Part shown: positions 35,401-45,825 of the stretch, piece by piece
Layout of the letters: each line of letters opens with the position of its first letter
Numbering within the stretch: position 1 is the stretch's first letter
Origin: Ashinkailepas kermadecensis
Lineage: Eukaryota; Arthropoda; Thecostraca; Neolepadidae
NCBI GenBank assembly: GCA_034440615.1
Contig: JAOTOM010004665.1
Location: forward strand, 62,001-126,000
Reading direction: 5' to 3'
DNA length: 64,000 nucleotides
Made by a program: the position numbers and the translations under genes
Notes under the pieces: generated by a model
Database searches by the model: none
What the model saw: only the letters and a program-made list of their open reading frames with translations
Told to the model about the DNA's origin: nothing

Positions 35401-36269
35401 TGATGATGATTATTGGGGTTTTAGGGTGCGTCAACCCATGTGGGTTATATTGCACCCATAACAAACTTGCTTAGACACGCGTCAGATTGTCACGTTCCAA
35501 TAAAAGATGTTATATCACCTAGGGAGGTGCATATATCACTTGAAATCGTATCTCCGCGAGGAAGGCCAAAACTGCTCAGTTATATATAAATCGGGAATCG
35601 TCTCCAAGTAAGTCCACTAATCTCAGAGTACGCGCTTCATATCCGAAGTGCCGCCTGCGTTCTTCTGCATATGCCGGGCACGCCACCAGCACATGGTGCA
35701 CGGTCAGCGCAGCATTACACTTCACACATTCCGGTCTGTCGTCCCCGCACAGTAAGTATCTATGTGTTGCTAGCGTGTGACCAATTCTGAGGCGACAAAT
35801 GGCCACTTCGTCCCTTCTGGTTCGACTGAATGACGAGGGCCACAGCGCCAAGTGTGGTTTGATTCGCTTTAATTTGCTTTGTTCTATTCGGTCCCAGCTT
35901 TCCTGCCACTGCCTGAAAAGAAATGATGATATAGTTGGGTAGTGGTCACTGGCAGGAAGTGGAAGGGCACGGCGACATGGGGCGTGCGCTGCACGCCCCG
36001 CAGCCTGATCTGCCAGCTCATTTCCACGGATTCCCACATGTGCTGGAATCCAGCGAAGTGAGACCTGCTTTCCCATACGATGGAGCGAAGTGAGTTGCAG
36101 TAAAATGTCTCGTACAATGACGTTTCGGGGATAAAAACTACGCAATGCCAAGAGACAGCTGAGGGAGTCAGTCAGAATAACATGTAAAACCTCGTCATCA
36201 ACCTCGATGTATGCCAGTGCTTTGAATGATCTTGTGACGGATCCCCTCACGAAAGCACCACCCACCCGA
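35401..36269 (-). mobile_element. 5'-truncated LINE inserted in the pogo transposase
   Basis: It is flanked by a 12-bp duplication AGA(C/T)GCAGAAGC at 35389-35400 and 36270-36281. Read on the minus strand it begins inside an RNase H domain, passes the ORF stop at about 35573, and ends with a 3' tail (TGCACCCATAAC... region reversed, then GACGCACCCTAAAACCCC and ATAATCATCATCA). The tail identifies the dispersed fragments at 0.26, 5.5, 10.7, 29.0 and 39.0 kb as ends of the same LINE family. The terminal (ATC)n and RNase H suggest the I/Nimb/Jockey assemblage. Confidence 0.88.
35576..36265 (-). pseudogene. LINE ORF2 C-terminus with RNase H domain
   Basis: The minus frame covers the second half of an RNase H domain: LTDSLSCLLALRS carries an active-site Asp, and WIPAHVGIRGNELADQAA carries the conserved His and Asp. 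It is followed by a Cys/His-containing C-terminal region (ECVKCNAALTVHHVLVACP). The reverse transcriptase and endonuclease are absent because of 5' truncation. The residues upstream of about 36265 belong to the pogo host sequence and are not part of this protein. This piece of the LINE remains open for about 220 codons, so the insertion may be fairly recent. Confidence 0.9.
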
Positions 36270-37002
36270 AGATGCAGAAGCCTACCTCTAAGCCGAAGAG
36301 ACAAGCAAGCGGAAAGCAAGCTGGTACACAGGCCAGCACCAGCCGAGATGAGACGATGTGTATGGTTTGTGGCATGTTGTTTCGCCTGTCGTGCGAGCAG
36401 TGGATACAATGCTCGGAATGCAGCCGTTGGGCCTGTGTCCCGTGCACTGACGCCGGGGACAAACAAATGACATATCTGTGACTTATGCAGGTCCTGAGGC
36501 AAAGATGTTGAATTGATGTGTTCGGAAGTTTGTGGGCTTCGGCCTGGTTTTGTATTGGCTGTCTTTAGTTTGAAATAGATACAAAGTTGCTATGTCTGAT
36601 AATCTTTTCTGGTGTACATATGATACGCAAGATATTTTATGCAAGGTTATATGGAATTCCAGGTCTAGAGAAGACACATAACATACCAAATACGGGAGTA
36701 TTTCTACAAATGGTACGTATCAAACGAACAGTGAAAGTTGTATGTCTGAAGATAAGGAGGGGTGTTTTACCCCATGCACATGGGCCTTTTACCCCGTGCC
36801 TGGGGTAAAACGCCCTTTTGCAGACCTTTGGGAAATCGAATACAAATATAACTAAACATGAAGCTGCGGTCTTGAGCCCTTTATGGTCGAAAGAAAACAA
36901 ATCAATGTGTCCAATGATATCAAAGGTTAGTCGCCACGTTGAATACTGAGCGAGATATATCCATTCTCCCTTAGGGTGTGCGTCTTACCCCACTCTACCC
37001 TA

Positions 37003-37880
37003 TGGGTTTTAAGCGGCTCGCGTCCCCCACCCCTTCTAACAATAATTCCAAATTTTAGCCTGATACTACTTATGGGTGTCAGCACCCTCGATTATCTTTT
37101 ATAAGTTCACCATCTTTAACATTGCTTAGCCCATGAGCATCGCCACAGCGGGGGGGGGATGCGCCCCCAAGTTCCGCGTGTAATTAAATATTACGCCTAT
37201 GACACTGCATGGAGAAACGTCGACCAATAAAACTGTCTTGTCTCGTCCCGTCACCCGAAATTCGTGGCGATGCTCATGATTTGACCCATTCACCAAATTC
37301 ATGATATTGAAAACTGCCAGTGTGTAGGGTCGTTTCGCATTTCATCATGCTTCGTCCTTTCTTATCCCCTTCGCGCTGCAATGCACAGTTCCTGCATGCA
37401 TTATGTATATAATATCTGTAATTTATACGGTTCTCTACTAGATTGCCTAAGTCTATCTGTATATATCATAGCAGGCAAATTCACAATTCACAAATTGATG
37501 CCTACCTGTACTAAACAATACCATTGTATAATTGATTTCATTGCCCATTGCAGTCATAGAACGGCTTGCAATTGAACCGGAATTTGGATTGAGGAATTTC
37601 TTCTTTTTTGGGGGGGGGGGGGGGTGGAGGCTATGGGGGTAGCTGGAGGCTGGAGGCTGCAGGCCCCTGTGGAGATACAATCATCAGCTGTGGATGCTGT
37701 GAACATCAGGATGTTTTAGCCACACAAAAGGGTAGATAGCGTTATGCACAAGCTTTCAGTTTGGGAGATAACCATGCGACCATACGGCTCCCATCAATTC
37801 ATGTTCACGGCGTCAGTGGTTAATGTCATGGGTGGCGGGCGTCTTGGGCAGGGCCCCGTCGGGAGACCGTCTGCAGCTCT
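37003..37880. other. No gene recognised
   Basis: AT-leaning intronic sequence with G tracts at 37149-37158 and about 37611-37625. No supported coding region. Confidence 0.4.
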
Positions 37881-37884
37881 GGCT

Positions 37885-38070
37885 CGGCCACGGTGTGAGG
37901 GAGGCGGCGCCAGTCAGGCGGTCACGGTGTGAGGGGAGGCAGCACCAGCCAGGCGGCCAGGGTGTGAGGGGAGGCAGCACAAGCCAGGAGGCCAGGGTGT
38001 GAGGGGAGGAAGCACCAGCCAGGCATCCAGGGTGTGAGGGGAGGCAGCACCAGCCAGGCGGCCACTGGTG
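37885..38070. repeat. Minisatellite, 36-bp unit, about 5 copies
   Basis: The unit is GGCCAGGGTGTGAGGGGAGG then CAGCACCAGCCAGGCG. Minus-strand frames through it give a 12-residue period and are artefacts. Confidence 0.92.
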
Positions 38071-39404
38071 AGGAGAGCCAGCGACGCCGCCATGTGCGCA
38101 CACATGGCTGCTGCTTCATAGTGTTATCTCCACAAAACTCCGGTAGGTGCACCTATGCTCGGCCCTTAAACTGGATTTTCAGGAAGTGAGATCCTTATGG
38201 GTGTAAATGCAATGCTCCTGGGTGCGCATATTTGATTTGTAGGCGTATATGCGATGAGACAAAACTACATGTCTGGCTGCTGCACTGGCGCATAGTCATA
38301 CCGACAAAAACACAAACTGATTTGTGGTAAGGTGAAGCAACTGTGTATAGCTTTGGTTTCACTGTTGGCCATACCAGTGAGTTCCTGCAGCCTGGGTGTC
38401 ATGGACGCCGGACTGGCTGCCAGACAATTCTTCCAGACCGCACACGAAAGGCCAATGGCATAATTCAGACAAGAGCCGCCCAGCCGCTCACACGTGCATG
38501 AGCGGATTCAGGATCTCGTCGAGGGAGGACCCCGGGCCCGGATAGGACCAACTCTGCTTCGGTTGTGTCTTACTAGCCCTCCCGTCCCTAACCACATCCC
38601 GACTGGGTGTGGTTCTCCCATTCCCAAATAAATAAATTTGTCGGACTGTCTTGGCCAAGAAATAACATTTTATTTAAACAATTATTCTGTTGTCGGATGA
38701 CCAGCTAAAAACTCTGTCCGAAAACGACAGCTTGACATGCGAAACGATGCGGCAATACTTGCACCTCCCCAGGGCAGGTGAAATGTGTCGAGGTAGGTCA
38801 GGTGTGGGCGTTAGAGCGACCTAAAAAAATGGAGGGGGAAGGGACGGACGGGAGGGGAGGAAAAGCCGAGTTTTAGTTCATTTCAAGCTTCGAGAAGTGT
38901 GCGTGGGGTGGGGGAAGGGGTTCACGGCCCCTGGCACCCTCCGGTTCCCGCGCTACTGAGTTCAGGCTGATTTTTATACTTTTTGACGGCATAACTTTCC
39001 CGATGCATGCTATATTTGAGAACACTATCGTCTTCAGGAAGTTCGTTAGTTATTTGGGCTCTAGGGCGGCTTGCCTTCATGTCTTCAGGAAGTAGCTTCG
39101 GGGCAAGGAACGTCTTGTAATAGATACTTACACATCGTACTCAACTCATCCACGCACCACAATAATCAGGCGATGCCGCCTGAAACTAGCCGAGACCACT
39201 GGCCCCGGCCGAGGATAAGCGACTTCATCACTCTGAGAGGGATAAGAGGGCCGCTGTAAGAGGGATAAGAACGGCATCTTTTCGTTATCACTGACCCGTT
39301 ATTTCAGCAAAAACACCCACAAAATTGTTCTACCTTCATGCATTAGGTTTGAAAATGCAGCAGCCTTTCTTGGGCTGACCCGAAAGTTCACTTCCGGTTC
39401 TGTC
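38071..39404. other. No gene recognised
   Basis: Unique-looking intronic sequence. A weak LINE-tail fragment lies at about 39041-39072 (GTTAGTTATTTGGGCTCTAG). Confidence 0.4.
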
Positions 39405-39610
39405 CAAACCAGTGGCGTTACTTTGTATACACTAAGGGCCCACTTACCCCCTCAATCATTGATTGTCCCCTCCCATCAGACAGAAGCTTGGCCTTTGCGC
39501 CTATGGGCATACACAAGACAAAACTGTCATTTTGGCTGCTATGAAATGTTATCTGGCCATCCAAAAGGTTATTTGGCCCCAACGAAGTTCACACAGTGAC
39601 GCCCGCGATC
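39405..39610 (+). repeat. Dispersed repeat, copy 1
   Basis: Aligns by eye with 43355-43560. Shared blocks include CTTTGTA.ACRC, TCAATCATTGATT, GATCAGACGGAAGCTT-like, GGCATACA, GGCCATC and CAGTGACGCC-like. It starts with CAGTGGCGTTAC, a sequence common at transposon ends, so it may be a non-autonomous DNA element. Confidence 0.65.
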
Positions 39611-39644
39611 AAGACATGAAATATTAAGGAGAGTTGGAACGCCA

Positions 39645-39681
39645 GGACTTAAGGTTGGTGTGGAACACCAACCTTAAGTCC
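39645..39681. repeat. Perfect 17-bp hairpin with 3-nt loop
   Basis: GGACTTAAGGTTGGTGT (39645-39661), loop GGA, then the exact complement ACACCAACCTTAAGTCC (39665-39681). Three more base pairs can form outside it with a single bulge (CCA with TGG). Confidence 0.95.
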
Positions 39682-39689
39682 CTGGGTCA

Positions 39690-41585
39690 CATTTGTGTAA
39701 GTTTGTCTACAGTCGGGGCCGATGCCACGGGAGGCGCTGGACGTGCTGGACGCGAAGGACGCCTGTACAGTACCCTGCCACGTGTAGGCAGGCTAAAGAC
39801 ACGTCTTAGCTGCTCTATCACCAGTGCGTGCGTGGGACCAATACCTCATATCAACGTAGGACACGCCAACAGGCTTCAGCTATCGAACTTTCGCTGGTCC
39901 AGTCACCTCCCCAGCCGTCCCAGCGGGAAAACTCAGGGCAGACGGGTAAAATTCAGCAGCGTTAAGAAAGCTGGCCACAATCAGCTGAAAGCTACAGGAA
40001 TTGGGTAGATTACGTGACTATGCAAACATTCACAAGATAATTCAAGACGGGAAAATGCGACTGGACACGTTAGGAAGATGTTCAGTTCTGAATGTTAATA
40101 ATCAACGACACTCAGGTTGAAAATTCCCACTTTTCTCCCCTCCTTTCAAAAATAAACCTAAGCATACTGTCGCACAACCACACAATATAAGCTGCGGTCA
40201 ACCCATGGTATGGCTTCGACGGGCCGCTCATGCTTCACACTCAACATACTCCGATCCTGTCAAAGATGAGCATGTGAGGGAACAAAGTGAGCGGATGGAC
40301 GTATATAATAGCAGCCACGACACCTACCTCTAGACACAGCTCGTGCACCGTGCGACGACGCAGACAATGTCCTCGGTACGGTCACCACTGGAAACAAGTC
40401 ACCACTTCACCAGCCCCGGATGTTCGCATCCCCGCGCCTACCCGCGGCACCACACCCGCCCGGCCACCGCACACTGCCGCCGAACACGGCAACGTGCCTG
40501 CCGCCGGTCCCCGCCGCCAGGAGTCGCTGCCGGCGTCGCCATGTTTTTGTAATCGCCGCTCGTCTGGCCTGCCCGCGCGGGCTCCAGCCGCGCACACTCT
40601 CTCCCGCTCTCTCGTTCTCTCTCCCTCGCTGACTCGCAGAGCAAGCGCGACGCCATCCAACAAGGCGGCTTCGCTGGCATGCGGGCGAGTCCACCCGACC
40701 GCGGAGGGGGAGGCCGCACGCACAGGTGTGCCGGCGCGGCCGCGCACCAGCCCCGTCAGAGGGTCATCTGGCAACACTGCGTGACGTAGCCGTGTCCGCA
40801 GTCATTTCCGCAGCCAGACAATGCACAGTTGATATGCTTTGCAAGCGGCACTGCGATACCAGAATTAAACATCGAACAATTTCAAATCGCTCATTAAAAG
40901 TAATCGATAACTTTTCCCCGTGAAAGCCAGGCTACTTTTACTTTTGTTTCATTGATCGATTTAGCTCCAGGCTGAAACTTTCACATTTTTTTCGCCTTCG
41001 AGTTGATTCCACAAAAGCAAGAGGTAGGAGCAAGAATACGAATCGGGACAACTGTATGCTGGATATCGATGCAGGTCGGACGAGAACATGGGTGCCTTTT
41101 TCTGAAAACGATTGGGACAGGCCGATTACGCTCATTGAACACAAATGTGTGCTGAATTAACGTATTCGCAGGTCTTGCTTGCGGTTCTCCGGACAAAAAA
41201 TCAGTTGAGCGGGGATTGATGCGCCGGGTATGCACGCTTGTTCCGACTTACTTTCGGGTGGTCAGAACGTAGCAGTGGGGGCGAGGGTAAGTCACACAGA
41301 GCGTCAATGGAGGGCTCAAATCACTGTTAGGTAGGGGGCCTGATCCCACAAAAGAATACAAAACAACGCGCATGCAGGAGTGTTGTAAAATGGGAGGGGC
41401 CGCTTCGGTTGCAAATGTGTGGTGCCGGTCAGATCAGACATCCTTAAAGTGACCGATTGTCTCCAGCAACGTTTGTTGCAATAGACGTAGTTATCAAAAT
41501 AATTGATATTTTTGTGCTACAAAAAAGGTACCTTTTTTCCACTCACCAAGTTGTCTTACTAAAGGCAGAAATGAGAAGCGTTGTT
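39690..41585. other. No gene supported
   Basis: Unique-looking intronic sequence with a GC-rich part at 40380-40790, in which overlapping frames on both strands are explained by composition. A CT-rich stretch lies at 40598-40630. Confidence 0.4.
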
Positions 41586-41587
41586 TG

Positions 41588-41672
41588 TCCCCGGGGCTGA
41601 ACTCGAAACCAGGGGATACAAATAAGGCATTTTAGCCACTAAGTACCCGGGATGCCCATCCCGGCAAGTGTC
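41588..41672 (-). mobile_element. Decayed tRNA-like element
   Basis: Read on the minus strand, GGTACTTAGTGGCTAAAATGCC resembles box A and CTGGTTTCGAGTTCAGCCCC resembles box B at about tRNA spacing. The ends can pair through GCCGGGATGGGCATCCC-type sequence. No SINE core follows. Confidence 0.4.
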
Positions 41673-42008
41673 GGCTGCGGTGGGAGGTGCATGATAAGCT
41701 GTCCGCGCGTGAGTGGAACCGCAGACCCCGTTTTGAACGAATCTTGGGAGTGATAAACATTGTGAGGTTAATTCGCAAATCTCAAAATGAAACGCGTGGA
41801 CCTAGCCCTGGGTGATACAATAACCTGACGTGCTATGTTATGACGATGAACGCTATTGAAATGTCTCCGAGAGCGGAAATGTTGCTGGCAATGTCCCTCT
41901 TTGAACACAGCTGCTGAGCACCTCGCGAGGAGCATTTAGACAATAATTGACAATTAACATTAAACGAGCACATTTGACTTAGTGCAGAAATAAGAACGTG
42001 ACACACCG

Positions 42009-42176
42009 TTGGTTGGTTATTGGTTATTGGTTTTACGACACGTCGACCGTTGAGTTATGTAGCGTCGCCAATCTCTTACGCCGATTGGTCGCGGGCGAAG
42101 AGTAGCGACAGGTGAGACTCGAACCCACAACCTTTCGATTGTGAGACGAGCATCTTACCCCTAGACCACACGTCCC
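42009..42176 (-). mobile_element. Full-length tRNA-derived SINE
   Basis: Nearly identical to the copy at 34904-35064, reversed. The tail has GGTTATTGGTTATTGGTTTT (one extra tail unit), the core GTAGCGTCGCCAATCTC, and an intact head with box B complement GAGACTCGAACCCACAACC-type sequence and box A complement. The flanks AACGTGACACACCG and CACGTGACATGCCG look like a diverged target duplication. Confidence 0.92.
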
Positions 42177-42179
42177 CAC

Positions 42180-43354
42180 GTGACATGCCGTGACGAAAAA
42201 GTTGTTATGGCTTGGAGAGCGTCACGGTCTGCCGGGTCCATGCCGGTGAAAGTCAATGAAGTTCATGGATGGGGAAAGGGCAACACACATTCGTTATGGG
42301 ACAATCAAACATGAGGGGAATGCATGCATTACTTATGAGGCTCGCGAACATGAAACGAGGTGTGCCCTATCCGGCCCGATGCCAAGCCTACAAGACATTG
42401 GTAATGGGGGTGGGGGTAGGGGGCACGTCGAGACGTGAAGGCTTAAAAAAAAACACATGAAACGAAACGTAAATCGTCATAATGATAAGCTAACATTCCC
42501 AGTTTGAATGCATCATAAAACGGCATTTGCATACAACTAAATGCACAAGTACAGATCTTATCTCCACTGCGCAAAAGCTTGTATCTAGCAAAGCTATCTC
42601 AGTTTCCATATCCGTCCAGCATGGGGAGCATCAGCATTTAGTCATTAGCTGGCATGCCCATCTGAAGGCAGTACTATCTGGGGTGACGGGCGAAATATGC
42701 CCTCATCCCATTCTCCGACGTTAACCATCAACGCTATGGCGTTGACTAGAAATAATTGATCTGAAATTGTTTTGTCTCCAACTTTTTCTGGGGGTGGGGG
42801 GGGGGGGGGGCACTCCTATGTCCATGCAGCCAGGACGATTTCAAGGAAAAAAACGTGCAAGCTATCGGTAAGGGAGGGGACAATTACTAGCAACGAACAG
42901 CTTTCAGAGGGAAAGATAAATACTAGGTTCATTTAATGGGAACGCAGTTTCCCGTGCGTCCCACGGGTGCGCTGCAGACTATTTTGAAGACACAGTACTA
43001 CGCGTAGCATTCTTTGCGTGACATGTGGGGAAATTGTCATCGACAGCGGTGCTTATCCTTTCAGGGAATCCGAAGAACCGAGAAGCGCAGGAATGCGGTA
43101 CATCCCAGACCGGCAACCATTACACCTCTCGGGAAGGTCCAAATACGCCTGGCAACGCTGGCTACTGCTGTACCTGTCGGGACAATCCATCTAGCTGGCA
43201 AGTTGTCAGCTGCCCATAGACGCACTTGGCAGTGGTATTTCTCTGGAAACGCCAAGCTGGTAACCACTGCACTGTTCAGGAAATGTCGAGTGCGTTGGAT
43301 AGCGTACAGTGTAGGCCACACAACAGTCGGCCATGACGGTGCTGGTGGCAGACA
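42180..43354. other. No gene recognised
   Basis: Unique-looking intronic sequence with a G tract at about 42790-42810. The frames at 43014-43388 are not splice-bounded and have no recognisable domain. Confidence 0.4.
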
Positions 43355-43560
43355 TTGGCGGCCAGCGGTGTCACTTTGTACACGCTGAGGGGGATGACGG
43401 GCCACTTCAATCATTGATTCCCTCACCCCGATCAGACGGAAGCTTAGCCATTAGGCCTGTGAGCATACAATATATGGAAATGGTTTTCGAGGCAACTTTG
43501 GCCATCAGGAAGGCCATTTGTCCCTATGTCCAAACCAGCTCGCAATGACGCCAATGCAGG
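43355..43560 (+). repeat. Dispersed repeat, copy 2
   Basis: Second copy of the repeat described at 39405-39610, in the same orientation. It starts near CACTTTGTACACGCTGAGGG and ends near CTCGCAATGACGCC. Confidence 0.65.
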
Positions 43561-43757
43561 CCGCCTGGCGGCGCGAGCTTGAACCAAAATCCGGAAAGAG
43601 CAGCTGTGCTTTACCAGCGGCTACACGACCGTCGTGGCGCCACCTATACCACGTTACACGAGCTTCTAGCGACATCTAGGAACAAATCGCTTCCAGCTAC
43701 ACTAAACAGCCAGACATCGGTCCACACTCCACTACCCACAAGCTGACGGCTACTTAC

Positions 43758-43815
43758 CGAGCTTGTTGCCAGCTTTCCTCTTGACTCGTAAGCAAATGGT
43801 CCTCGAGCGTATGCA
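43758..43815 (-). CDS. Exon of PDZ-domain gene (last PDZ strand)
   Basis: A 58-bp minus-strand exon lies between a strong acceptor (CTTTTGTGTTTCAG ending at 43816) and a consensus donor (GTAAGT starting at 43757). Read in phase 0, as the upstream exon requires, it encodes CIRSRTICLRVKRKAGNKL plus one base. TICLRVKR is the last beta strand of a PDZ domain and directly continues the ...EVISHIHQ helix encoded at 52217-52326. The two other frames are also open, which is common for so short an exon, but only this one continues the domain and matches both neighbouring phases. The exon is too short to be found without its context. Confidence 0.85.
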
Positions 43816-44740
43816 CTGAAACACAAAAGCAAGTCAAGGTCAGTGGCGTAGTTGCATCTTGTTTCGTGGCGCTGGCCCCAGAACTTTTCTTGTGACCTCC
43901 GGATTTGTGCACCTTCCCCTTTGACTTGGCCTCATTAACTTTTAAGGATGCTCCGTTGAATATAAATTGAAGCATACAAGACATAAACAACTAAGCCATG
44001 CATGCATTATACTTCTGCTCATAACCATTTCGATATTAGCTCTTAATCTGGGAGAGCAACATCCGGTGAACGGTGAGATGCAGTTTATGGTGGTAATTCT
44101 CATGAAGCATACATCAAGAGAAAATAGTGTTTACATTGCAAAAGAGCATCGAAAAAAGCTGATGGTATATAGCAACGATATCACGCCAGGATTGTCCCAT
44201 CCGTGGAGACCTCTTTAGATTACTGGTGTTTCCAAAATCAGATGTACACCAATTATTTCATCGTAATGGCACTACCTTAATGTAATTTATCAGAATTACT
44301 GCGTTTGCATTGCAAGTATCAAATACACAGGATTCCAAAGTAATGTCCGAACGATGCCACGTGAAGATATGTTATTGCCTCCATAGGCCATCCAGGTAGG
44401 TATGCCGGGTCGTGGTAATTCCTGTCTTGGCTGAACATAAGCAGCACCCTATCCACCTTATCTGTGGATAAGGTTGTCACGCTTGGGAATTGATTGAAAA
44501 GTCAGTACGCAAGGTCGAGGGTAGCTATGACCAACCTGAAATAGTTCTGCAAGTATATCGTTGCATTTTCCTTCCTTCTTTCATTATGAAGTGTAAGGGG
44601 TAGCGGATCATCAGTAGGCGAGAGAGGAGTGCTTCGGGGGGACTCGAGCCTCTTCTCGGGAGAGCCATCTTTAATTGTGTTTGGATGCTGCGCCTTCGGA
44701 TGCGATCCGCTGCTGCGCGCCCTGCGTCATGGATGGGCCC
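43816..44740. other. Intron, no other feature
   Basis: Unique-looking, AT-leaning sequence inside the 8.4-kb intron. Nothing could be supported. Confidence 0.4.
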
Positions 44741-44749
44741 TCCACCTTC

Positions 44750-45000
44750 GTGGGCACTTCGCTCCGCTCACGGACCTGATGGATTGGTTGACGTTTCATC
44801 CGTGCACCTCTCGCGCCCGTCTCCACCATTCGGTCAGCGCCGGCCGGCGGCCATGGCCACCACACCAGCCGCCGCTCAGCGGTCTGCCGACATCGCTGAG
44901 CTCGCCCCGCTCACGGACCTGATGGATTGGCTGACATTCCGTCCGTGCACCTCTCGCACCCCTCCCCGCCATTCAGTCGGCTGTCGGCGCTGGTCTGCGC
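44750..45000 (+). repeat. Diverged 148-bp tandem duplication
   Basis: Two copies of about 75 bp begin at about 44759 and 44907 (CCGCTCACGGACCTGATGGA). Both are open in the plus strand and read PLTDLMDWLTF(H/R)PCTSR. Within those 17 codons, three differences are silent and one is not. No gene model was found around them. Confidence 0.7.
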
Positions 45001-45269
45001 CCGCGGCCCCACGGGTCGCCGGGTCTGCCGGGTCTGCCGGCGTCGCCGGACTCGCAAGTCGTGTCATCATTAGGTCACGAACTTAGAGAAAAGACCAGGC
45101 TCTCCACTTCATCACGTGCGTTCGTGAGTGCGCCAAGCGGATCATGCTGCTAGGGAAAAAGAAGGGGGAGACCTGTGATCTGGGGATGTGTCGGATCAAG
45201 ATTCCTACAAGAAACCTTAGATTCCTACAAGAAACAAGATTCCTATAAGGTTAAACTTGCAGTGAAATA

Positions 45270-45412
45270 AAAGTTACAGTTACAGTTTTAGAGTCCCAGT
45301 TACAGTTTTAGAGTCCCAGTTACAGCTTTAGAGTCACAGTTAAGGGTCACCACTACAGTTGGTTACCGTTACAGTTAAAGTTACAGTTAAAAACTACCGT
45401 TACAGTTCAGCT
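45270..45412. repeat. Short GTTACAGTT-type repeats
   Basis: Three copies of GTTACAGTTTTAGAGTCCCA (20 bp) are followed by irregular GTTACAGTTAAA units. Confidence 0.85.
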
Positions 45413-45825
45413 TACCTTTAAGTCTGATACAGGTAAATGATTTTGGCGTGGCCTTCGCCACCGGCGATCGTCCAGTTACGAATCTCTTCCAGGTACTGAA
45501 TCCTTCTCTGTCCTCCCACCAACGATGTACCTGGGGCTATCAGATTGCATGTGGGGCCTGGGGTAATGTTCTGATATAAATTTTAACAGTAGCGACTTTC
45601 TGGCAGTTCGATGCCAACGTCCAGCCTCCAACGGTAGCGAGGCGGATGTCCTGGGATGAAATTCCCCATTGTGCAGGCCAATCTTCAGCAGCCGTGAGAA
45701 ATTCTACAACCGACGAACTATTGGCGGCAAGCGATGTTATCTGCTGCCAGAAAGTACATCAGCGTTTATGTCTATTAAACGCCACGTACAGATGAACAAA
45801 AATTGGACATTGGAAAACGTCGGCC

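Larger units (their letters stand above)
32276..36497 (+). pseudogene. pogo/jerky-like transposase, broken and interrupted
   Basis: The frame from ATG 32276 encodes a psq-type helix-turn-helix (about residues 18-49), a CENP-B-type helix-turn-helix (about 85-155) and the start of the DDE domain. The first catalytic Asp is residue 180, in NADKTGI, where the family usually has DETG. The reading is broken by an in-frame TAG at 32948-32950, a one-base insertion near 33080, and another frame change near 33530. The second Asp is at 33141 (ILDGHNSH). The third catalytic position is Asn at 33249 (LQPLN, usually LQPLD). After a possible intron (33639-35196) the frame resumes with one stop (35214) to VLTSSPYKRKLEERR. 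It resumes again after the LINE insert with a Cys-rich PHD-like tail (CMVC, WIQCSECSRWACVPC) ending CDLCRS at TGA 36495, after one more frameshift. Clearly inactive. Confidence 0.9.
31137..37000 (+). mobile_element. pogo-type DNA transposon with intact ends
   Basis: The 18-bp terminal repeat GGGTAGAGTGGGGTAAGA (31137-31154) is matched perfectly by its complement at 36983-37000. Both ends abut a TA dinucleotide (31135-31136 and 37001-37002), the target duplication expected of the Tc1/mariner superfamily. Just inside both ends are clusters of GGGGTAAGACGCCC / GGGCGTCTTACCCC-type motifs (31488-31578 and 36762-36826), which may be extra transposase sites. The element holds a decayed pogo/jerky-like transposase and later insertions: hAT elements, a SINE and a LINE fragment. 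Without the nested parts the original would be about 3.2-3.7 kb. Confidence 0.9.

Noticed and set aside
35235..35474. Independent 79-residue gene
   Set aside because: It is the C-terminal linker of the pogo transposase running into the inserted LINE tail.
36272..36481. Separate host gene for a PHD zinc finger
   Set aside because: It lies inside the pogo ends, in frame order after the transposase, and such a Cys-rich tail is known for this transposase type.
40287..40784. Overlapping frames of 131 and 165 residues on opposite strands
   Set aside because: Explained by high GC content; no domain or splice signals.
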